Assembly: GCA_012656075.1 (NCBI GenBank)
Contig: JAAKBF010000001.1
Span: forward strand, 434,001-498,000
DNA: 64,000 nt
Source of the DNA: Phytophthora hibernalis
Taxonomy: Eukaryota; Oomycota; Peronosporomycetes; Peronosporales; Peronosporaceae
Direction of reading: 5' to 3'
Shown here piece after piece: positions 56,882 through 64,000 of this stretch (within the stretch, counting starts at the first letter, position 1; each line of letters begins with the position of its first letter). A model generated the notes under the pieces. It was given only the letters and a program-made list of their open reading frames with translations. It did not search any database and had not been told where the DNA came from. The translations under genes and the position numbers were made by a program.

Positions 56882-57548
56882 TCAGTTTGTAGAAGAGTGA
56901 TGGCTAGGTTTGTTTCCACACGCGCTCATTCGTCTTGCAAGTTGCAGTGAGGTTGCGCCGTCAGGACGTAGATAGACCTGGTATGCGTCTGATGACCATC
57001 GTCCGTGCATCCTGATCGTGTCCGCGGTCACACCAGCGCTGTGTATGGCCGTTGCACGCCAACTCTCAGTGAGTGAGTGGAAATGCGAGTCGGATCCCCG
57101 CCGCATGCCGCTGCTACTTTGCGAAGAACTTTCGTCATGGATTCGGCTGATATCATCTGGCTTGGACCTGTCGAGCATAACGGCTTGTTCTGCGGCAGCT
57201 TTAACACCGCCGCATTGCAAAGAAGTAGGAGAGCCGTAAATACGGGGCAAATTGGTGCTCGTCCGCTTTTGTGTAGAGTTCGTGCAGTCGTTTTCCCGTT
57301 TGGTCCGTCTTGCTGCCTCGTATGGTGATAGTTACTGCTGACGCACACCGAAACTGGGTTGCTTTGTCGCCGCTGTCGTCGAACACTGAAACATCTCTGA
57401 CTTCAAGGCAGTAACCGTGCCGCATTGACCTTGAGCTCAGGTATTCTGCTCCCCGGAGACAAAAGTAGAAACCCAGCACCGCAGCCCCACAAATGACGCG
57501 GTTCTGGGTACTGGACAAGTTGGCTGCGTGGAAAATCGATTCGAGCAT
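56882..57548 (-). pseudogene. DIRS element tyrosine recombinase
   Basis: Three overlapping minus-strand frames give the tyrosine recombinase catalytic set: the first Arg in YFCLRGAEYL, the HxxR box in THSLRVG, and MHGRWSSDAYQVYLRP with the His/Trp and the Tyr nucleophile. The frame shifts at least once near 57060. It would integrate the circular DNA of the element. Confidence 0.75.
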
Positions 57549-57599
57549 CGCGAAGGTGACGGCGTTTCGTTCACGCCGCGGGGGCTAAGCCGTCGCATG

Positions 57600-60009
57600 C
57601 CTTGTAGTGCGAGTTCGTGTTTTGGAAGCAGGCTTGTCGGAATCCAGCGCCGAACTGATGACACCAGCACACATGGCCGATCTTAGCCCGAATGATTTCA
57701 AATCGTCAGTGCCCGACTCCGTCACTTCCATGCCAGCTGCTAATAGCAAACATAACGAGTTGAAGCGATTGACTTTGAATGTTGTCGGCGTTGAGCCATA
57801 CGGGCACCTTGGAGCGGGCGCCGAACGCACACCATTGGCGCCATGTTCCCAAGTAAACCTGTCGCGTGGTATCTGCGAGTGGTCTCCATTGTAGCTCTGT
57901 GAGTTGTTGCTGTAGACTTTTCGGAAACGGGATGAAATGACCTGCTCCGTCCAGCATGACACAGAGTTAGTCCATTGTTCAAGATAATCACCGGTCCACG
58001 CTCGTGATCCCATGTCTGCTAGGAAATTTGTCGAGCCTTGAAGGTGCGCAGTCGAGACGTGCAGATTGAATTGCATCTCCGCACACGATAGAGCTCGCAT
58101 AAGTTCTTGGCCGTAGCTGTTAGGGCTGAAATGACGGGTGATTCATGACACAGCGGAGATGTTATCGATCCAGCACCGGATATGAACGGGACATTGGCGT
58201 TCGTGGGCAACACGACTCCAATCCGGGCCCCAGCTGATTACGGCGAGTACGGCGCTCAGTGATTCTCTCACATTGATACTGAAAGACGAATCCTCTTGAC
58301 CGGATTAGTTGACAATGGCTGCTAACTCTTCGTCGTCGAAACGAATTATTATGTACTGGAGCGTTGCGGGGTACAGTACGCAAAGCCAGCTGTTTGAAGC
58401 ATCTATGAACAGGTTTACGTCGACTGGAATGATCCCGGCAAGGATGCTGGTCGGAACGCTATTCATACGTCCGTGATGGAGTATGGTCTGAATCCATCTA
58501 AGCTCGTCATGTATAGAGGTCGTGATTGTGATCTTCGCGAATTTTGGTGCTCGTCTCCATGTTTGATGAAGACGTTGGATAAATGCGCGAGATACCCGGC
58601 AGCACAGTCCTACGTGTCGTAGTGATCCGAGGAGTTTCTCTAGTTGGTGCTTGCGAAGATGTGTTGACGTGAGAACTTGATCAGTCCTCGCTGCTGCTTT
58701 TCGACTTTATCGGGCGGCATCCATACGGTCTTGCGTTCCATGTCCCACGTTAAGCCTAGTGCATCTAGCTGCGAGGACCAAGTCGAAAATTTCTTGTCAT
58801 TGATAGACTTTGGCCCAAGTGTAGCCATCATGCTGAGTTTCAACGCGGTTTCGGCCAAGGCGAGCCGGTTCCCCCGATCAACTTCTAGCAGGATGTGATC
58901 GTCGACCCACACGTACGAGAAAAATGGCTCGTTGTCCGGGTCGTTGAGATCGAGTGAATGTGGGCTTTCTGTGGCGACCAAAAACGAAATCGCCTCCCAA
59001 AGGCACCATAGTGCGCAGGAGATCCGGTCCAACCAAACGACAGTGCTAAGTCAATTACAGCTTCGTCATTGCTGCATGATCCTGCCAAGTGAGCACCAAG
59101 CCGGGCTGCTACAGGGACATTTCGGAAAGCCCATATGACGTCTCCCTTCAGCATCTTCACGGGGTTTTCCGGGTCGGATTCTGCCAGCTCTTCGACTCGC
59201 TGCGCTAATCATTGCACAGGTACAAAAAGAAGTTCGGGAAAATCCTCTTGGACAGAACATGAGTTTGTAATTGGGCCAGGATAGATCGTGTATCAGCCGT
59301 GCTTCGACCTCAGGGTCGACATCCTTTTCGGCACACAGCCAAATGGACTGAAGCGTAAAACGGACCATCCCAGAGCCGTATCCATGTCGATCACCAAGTA
59401 TGTTCCCATCATCTGCCCTTCACCAATACTTCGGAGCAACGCCTTCGAATGTTTTTGTGCGCTCTGGTGATTCTGTACTGGAGCTTTGTCTGCGCCTCGT
59501 GGGGACCGAAATGTATGGGATTCTCCGAACCTGGCTGCATCAACAACGATTGACTTGAGCGAATACCCATGTAATAGGATGTCAAGCGATTCCGGGTCGA
59601 GTGCTTTGTTCGGTCGGGTATCAGATGGTGATTCATTTCGCCACAACGCCACAGCCTCGTTGAATGACAAACTTCGGCGAGCTATCAGCTCAGAGAAGCC
59701 TCTGCTGAGACCTCGATCAAGACCTGATACTTCACTAGTACAGGGCTTGCTCTCCAGAAGGGCGCGAGGAACCGGAATTTGTTCTGAACGAAATGCCGAC
59801 GCTATATTTTGGCGTCGCTTGGTTTCATGAATATGTAGACTTGCCGCGAGCACGTCTCGGACGCCGATTACAGTCTGCGGCGTGACGTCGAACGGTTGAA
59901 GCAAGTTGGTTCGGAAAGACGGTCGGATAGATGACGGTGTTGACTTTTGCGAACAATACGATGAGGTCATTGGCTGATGATTCGACACCGATACTCGTGA
60001 ACGGAACAC
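57600..60009 (-). pseudogene. DIRS element reverse transcriptase and RNase H
   Basis: The region reads RTase motifs in several frames: SPFGCVPK near 59340, LIHDLSWP near 59270, then the active site FSYVWVDDHILLEV near 58895 (two Asp present) with LDALGLTWDME after it. RNase H-type residues HLQGSTNFLADMGSRAW lie near 58010-58050. Several shifts and stops separate them. Confidence 0.75.
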
Positions 60010-60520
60010 ACACTTGGTAGCTCGAGGGAGTCATTGTCGTAACTCAGAACGAAGTCCACCCATATTCTTGGTGATATGTTCACGGACGATCGGGCCGAGT
60101 TCGTCGGGGATGAAATGCGCGTGATTAGGAAATGTTCAACGTACATCTGACTTCGACGTGCATCCATTGGAAGAAAGGTACTTCATGCATACCGTCAGCC
60201 GTCCTTGCCGCGGAAGAGCGTCGATTACTTGTTGTGGTGTTTTGCGGGCGGTCGAACGCCGTCGCTTCTGTGAGACGAGTTTTTGGCTTTGGGTTTTCAC
60301 TGGCTGGTCGATGAACTGACGTTGTCATCAGAGAGGAGAGTCGTTCAGACTGGATGACATAGAGAACACTCTGCAGGTCGGGATCCTGAAGTGACATCTT
60401 CGTCTTGACATTCGACCGCATTGAAGACCCGTGACGAATATCGTGTTCCGTCGCTATGCGATATTCTTCAAGCACGCTGTTAAACCAGAACGTGAGTGTC
60501 TCAACATCTTGTGCACTCCA

Positions 60521-61495
60521 CTAACAGAACGACCGCAACTCTTCAACGAACTCCCGAGCACAGCCGACCAGGCGACACGTTTCCTGTTCGAAGAATTCTT
60601 CTGCAAATAAATGCAGTACTGTAAGTGCATTGGATAGGTCATCAAGCGTTCTGGTCCGTGCCGCCTTCGGTAGTGCGACCGATGCCGATAAATTATTCAG
60701 ATTGATATAGCCGTCTGCGTACCAAGCCTGTCGTGTCGTGAAATCAACACGGACGAAATGCATGATCGTGAGCCCACGTCTTCCAACCTCGATAGTGTAA
60801 ACGCGGGCCATGATTGCAGGATGGGGCTTGAACTTCATGGACCGCGACGATATCATAGCTTCAATTAGAGCAGAGGGGGTCTTACCTTCGTGTTCCGTCG
60901 ACACCAGCAGATTGACAGCTTGTTGTGTTGTAGATGGGTTGAATGCGTGCTTGGATTGTCTGGCGGGGGCCTCCGAAAGCCGAAACAAGTCCCCTTGGCT
61001 GTCGATCCGGCGACGTTGCACTTCGCGGCCCGGCGTCGAAGGTGCCGGCCGCTTACTTCCTGTTGACTGGTAGATCGTTAGGTAGAAGCGGACCAGTTCT
61101 GGGTCATCTGCAACAGCTGCGAACCTTGCTATGGCGGTCAGCATCGGACACTTGTTCCCTGGGCTGTCGATCCGGCACGGTTAGAGGTAACGCTTGCGCT
61201 TGTAAGCGCGGAGTCGCTTGGGACGGGGAGCGGTTGCCCCGCCGCTAGAAATTGTACCAATGGAGTCAAGAATTGCCTCTAGATCATTGTTTCCTGGCTC
61301 ATCCGCGTGCGCCTCTGGGGAAGTTAAATCGTGTGCATGATTAGGGTCTTGATCAAACTGCTCGCCAATATTTCCTTGTTGCGAACTGGGTACGCGGCGG
61401 CCTCCGTCAGCGTAGTATACGTAGTCGACGGCATGGCGGACGCTCACTATCGCGCCCCTCCCAGACTCGGCATTTTTCCAGCGGAGCGTGTCCAT
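60521..61495 (-). pseudogene. DIRS element Gag-like protein
   Basis: Two minus-strand frames: 61181-61495 (begins MDTLRWKNAESGRGA) and 60521-61144. They cover an N-terminal acidic and basic region and a compact helical block (VLHLFAEEFFEQETCRLVGC). The stretch is at the correct 5' position of the element. Identification as Gag rests on position; no zinc knuckle was seen. Confidence 0.5.
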
Positions 61496-62622
61496 GGCAT
61501 CAGGCGGAGGTTGAGCATCTTGAAAACGTACACTGGGGGCTTCACGGCCATATGCCATTCCCGCAACAGCTCTACTTCCAATCGTTTCACGAGACTCACT
61601 GTTTTCGGGTCAGCGCTTCCCGCTACGAGCAAGTTAACCAGGACATCGTCGGTATAGTATTTCCTCATTGTCCCAAGCATTGTATGCTTCGTCCCGTAGT
61701 GAATCTTGCGGTAATCGTCTGTGTACTTCGTCCAAGCGGTGAACAACGGGTTGTTGAAAAGCATCTCGCCAACTTCATCCAGTCCGAGTAGTTTGAAGAC
61801 ATCAAGCGGCTTCTTCTTCGCTTTCAGCCAAAGTTGCGTCTGCTCCGCTTGAATTCGTGTCGCAATGACTTTCGTATTTGGGACCTTCTCCGCCGCGATA
61901 ACCATTTGCACCAGAGTAGCCTCATCGTTTTTGTAAATTTTCTTCAGTGCTGAGAACAATGTCGTCTCACTCTTCGGGTTCACCTTGTTGAAATCGTCCA
62001 TGTACTTGGCCCACGTGACTACCTGAGGCTGAGTAAAGAGCCCAGAGCCCGCCTCGTCAAGCTTCAGCAACCTGAATACTTTGTACGGCGTTTTCCGAGC
62101 CACAAGCCACCGCTGGACCAGTTCGGTCTGCACTCGCTTGGCGAAAGCCGCCGTTGTCGGCACCTTCTTCGCCGCTTCAATCATCTTGGCCAGAGCTTCG
62201 TCTGTGTAATGAGCCGTGAGTGTCGCGATCAAACTTGCCTTTTTGGTAGGGTTCTTGTTGTTGAAAAGCTTCATGTAGGTGATCCAAGCGTTCAACATCG
62301 GACTGCCGAGAATGTCGTCGGCTGCATTGTCGAGCGCTAGCATCTTGAAGACGCTGTTGGTGGAGGTTCCTTTCTGGAGCAAGTCGTCGAGTTTCTCGGC
62401 ACTGGGGATGCTGATCTGCCTCTCCTCGTCATTTTCGTTGTTCGTGGACTTGTGAATCTGCGATAGTCTTTTGGTGGGGTTGACATGCCAGTTCTCTATG
62501 ACCGAACGAGTGGAAGGTTTGATGTCTGGTGTGGCCATGTCAACTTTTGCTGATGTCGAGACAGCAGTAGTGCTTGCATAGTAGACGGCGACGGCGAGGA
62601 GAGTGACACAGGTTATATGCAT
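61447..62622 (-). CDS. RxLR-type secreted effector with WY repeats, 3' end replaced by DIRS sequence
   Basis: The ATG at 62620-62622 gives the best start: its signal peptide (MHITCVTLLAVAVYYASTTA) follows directly. A longer frame from 62787 has an uncharged lead that is unlikely. A degenerate RxLR (RLSQ, residues 52-55) and a DEER motif (65-68) are present, then about three to four WY modules (W: LNAWITYMKLFNNKNP, TWAKYMDDFNKVNP, TAWTKYTDDYRK). After residue 372, exactly at 61506, the sequence leaves the family and runs 19 residues into transposon sequence before a stop. The gene has therefore lost its C-terminal modules. It is possibly still expressed as a truncated secreted protein; the target is unknown. 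Confidence 0.85.
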   Translation of the reverse strand: MHITCVTLLAVAVYYASTTAVSTSAKVDMATPDIKPSTRSVIENWHVNPTKRLSQIHKSTNNENDEERQISIPSAEKLDDLLQKGTSTNSVFKMLALDNAADDILGSPMLNAWITYMKLFNNKNPTKKASLIATLTAHYTDEALAKMIEAAKKVPTTAAFAKRVQTELVQRWLVARKTPYKVFRLLKLDEAGSGLFTQPQVVTWAKYMDDFNKVNPKSETTLFSALKKIYKNDEATLVQMVIAAEKVPNTKVIATRIQAEQTQLWLKAKKKPLDVFKLLGLDEVGEMLFNNPLFTAWTKYTDDYRKIHYGTKHTMLGTMRKYYTDDVLVNLLVAGSADPKTVSLVKRLEVELLREWHMAVKPPVYVFKMLNLRLMPWTRSAGKMPSLGGAR

Positions 62623-63536
62623 GTTGGCACTTGGTGGGCGTCTGTGAACTGGGCCATCGAAATTCGATTGCCCAGTTCTCAGACTGGTCTCATCACTTGC
62701 GGGAGTTTGCGAAGACGATGCACTGTATCGCTGGGATAAATTACTTGATGAGAAGAGGTAGGTACAGTACAACTTGTGTTGGTACAAGCGATGCTATCGA
62801 TTGTAATCCGTGTACCGGTAACAACAAAGTTTAATGCAGCGAAAATCAACTTAGTTGCTGTTGAATGCTCTTTTGACTGTGCTAATGAACGATGCGTGTA
62901 CCGGTATTGTTAGTACATTGGTTTATTCCAATGATATCCATGTATGTATTGTATTATAGTTTCGCACGTGCTTCTTCAGCTTGGGGATTTCTTGAAAAGA
63001 TTAGATGCCGACACTTGCTATGGATGCCAAAGATCGGGCGTGAAGGTGGCGGCACGAATGGCTACGACCACACGTTGTCAAGGAGTTCTCATAATGTCGC
63101 TTGCGTACACCTGGGAATGAGCGCGAAGGCGGTGTGTACAAGTTGTTCGGCCAGAATCAAGCAACTAATACAAACAAATGAGATGATCCAAAAACATTCC
63201 AGTATTCCTTTGATACAACGGACGACCGAGTTGTTCCTTAAATATTACTACAGTAGGTACCGTATTGCGACATCGGGTGGTAATTTATCGAAATTTATCG
63301 AAATTTATCGCCAATCTGATAAACTGATGGTGACGGGTAGGAAAGGTTCTACTAACGTTACTATAATACGTATTAATAGTAGAAGTACTATTAATATGTA
63401 TTATACTTCAAGTAGTAAACACTTACACGAAGCTTCAGTATTACCGGTAGACTGTAGCTGTGAAGTTACAGTCAATGTCTACAGCAAAATTGACAAGCTC
63501 GCCTCGAGGTTCATCGTATTCGCAATGAGCTTCATC
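62623..63536. other. AT-rich intergenic region between the effector copies
   Basis: Promoter of the truncated gene and 3' flank of the next copy. It contains TTTATCGAAA in three tandem steps (about 63280-63310) and a perfect hairpin at 63371-63396. A long plus-strand frame (62892-63683) covers it but has no codon bias or resemblance and overlaps the next effector gene. Confidence 0.5.
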
Positions 63537-64000
63537 TTAGCCCAGGGCATACGCTTTAAAGTACTCATCATACTGCAACCTGTTCGGAGAATCCATTGCC
63601 GCGTTCTCCACGCGCAGAAGCGCATAGACCTCCAAGGGGTTTCTTTCAGCCGCCAGCCAAATTTGAAGCTGCTCCTTCAGTAATTTCGTGGCAACATCCT
63701 TCGTACTTGAAATCTTCTCAGCTGATACGAGTATTCGGGAAAGATTTTTCTCGCCGTAGGCCTTCGTCAGCATCGTCAGCAGATCCATCTTTAGTGCAGG
63801 TTCGACGCTGTTGAAAAAGGTGAGGTAGTTCGCCCAAATAGGGTAAAGTGGGCTTTCAAACAACTTCAACCCCGTTTTGTGGAGGTTGAGCATCTTGAAA
63901 ACGTACACTGGGGGCTTCACGGCCATATGCCATTCCCGCAACAGCTCTACTTCCAATCGTTTCACAAGACTCACTGTTTTCGGGTCAGCGCTCGCCGTTA
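63537..64000 (-). CDS. RxLR-type effector, C-terminal part (5' end outside the window)
   Basis: The visible 150 codons hold the last WY modules: LREWHMAVKPPVYVFKMLNL, then IWANYLTFFNSVEP, the Y helix LLTMLTKAYGEKNLSRIL, and the linker QIWLAAERNPLEVYALLRVE, ending YFKAYALG. The first 110 bases inside the window (63881-63990) are almost identical to 61506-61615 in the truncated copy. This gene keeps the C-terminal modules which the other copy lost. The signal peptide and RxLR region lie beyond 64000. Confidence 0.85.
   Translation of the reverse strand, partial: TASADPKTVSLVKRLEVELLREWHMAVKPPVYVFKMLNLHKTGLKLFESPLYPIWANYLTFFNSVEPALKMDLLTMLTKAYGEKNLSRILVSAEKISSTKDVATKLLKEQLQIWLAAERNPLEVYALLRVENAAMDSPNRLQYDEYFKAYALG

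Larger units (their letters stand above)
56882..61505 (-). mobile_element. DIRS-like tyrosine recombinase retrotransposon, decayed
   Basis: Minus-strand order gag, reverse transcriptase with RNase H, tyrosine recombinase is the DIRS/Ngaro layout, without integrase or LTR-type ends. The 5' end falls inside an RxLR effector gene: at 61506 the identity with a second copy of that gene ends abruptly. Frames are broken many times. I could not find the terminal or split repeats of such elements, so the 3' end near 56880 is set only by the recombinase stop. Confidence 0.75.

Noticed and set aside
62892..63683. 263-codon frame between the effector copies
   Set aside because: AT-rich spacer with a hairpin and tandem steps; it runs antisense into the effector CDS and has no resemblance to known proteins.
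1..64000. Prokaryotic features (operons, CRISPR, tRNA clusters, riboswitches)
   Set aside because: Introns, RxLR effectors, MCM6 and NFS1 with presequence show a eukaryote; no array or RNA gene structure was seen.

Overview
The window looks like nuclear DNA of a plant-pathogenic oomycete, most like Phytophthora. The evidence is RxLR-type effector genes with WY repeats, short (50-110 bp) GT-AG introns in compact genes, an oomycete-type initiator (YCAYTYY) before one start codon, and FYVE fusion proteins. Ty3/gypsy, Ty1/copia, pogo, DIRS, Helitron and hAT debris fills the flanks. No rRNA, tRNA or CRISPR array was seen.

Layout. 1-9.8 kb is repeat-rich: the 5' part of a gypsy element (minus strand), a broken RxLR effector gene, a decayed pogo-type transposase and a decayed copia polyprotein. 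10-29.9 kb is gene-dense: methylmalonate-semialdehyde dehydrogenase, a large secreted protein, an MFS transporter, a 258-bp hAT-type MITE with a perfect 8-bp target duplication, an ABHD/YheT hydrolase, a GAF-domain protein, an unrecognised gene, a second member of the same secreted family, and a small gene fusing a ubiquitin-like domain to ribosomal protein eL41. 30.2-42.5 kb holds three paralogous multipass membrane proteins (two minus, one plus). 42.7-53.4 kb carries mitochondrial cysteine desulfurase NFS1, a START plus FYVE-like protein, MCM6, an ACB-FYVE-PH protein and a Tyr/Gln/Ser-rich protein. 53.4-64 kb is repeat-rich again: a Helitron helicase fragment, a DIRS-like tyrosine-recombinase retrotransposon that truncates an RxLR effector gene, and the 3' part of a second, nearly identical effector gene at the window end.

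Function. The housekeeping genes serve branched-chain amino acid breakdown, Fe-S cluster assembly, replication licensing and ribosome and lipid handling. They form no operon-like unit. Effector genes sit only in the repeat-rich flanks and housekeeping genes in the middle, matching the two-speed genome layout described for Phytophthora.

Data quality. At least a dozen otherwise intact genes carry one-base (once two-base) losses, mostly in G, C, T or A runs. Adding back the missing base(s) makes total coding length divisible by three in every multi-exon or multi-frame model checked (three membrane paralogs, MCM6, ALDH6, START/FYVE-like, GAF and others). These are more likely assembly indels than real gene loss, so the gene spans below run across them.
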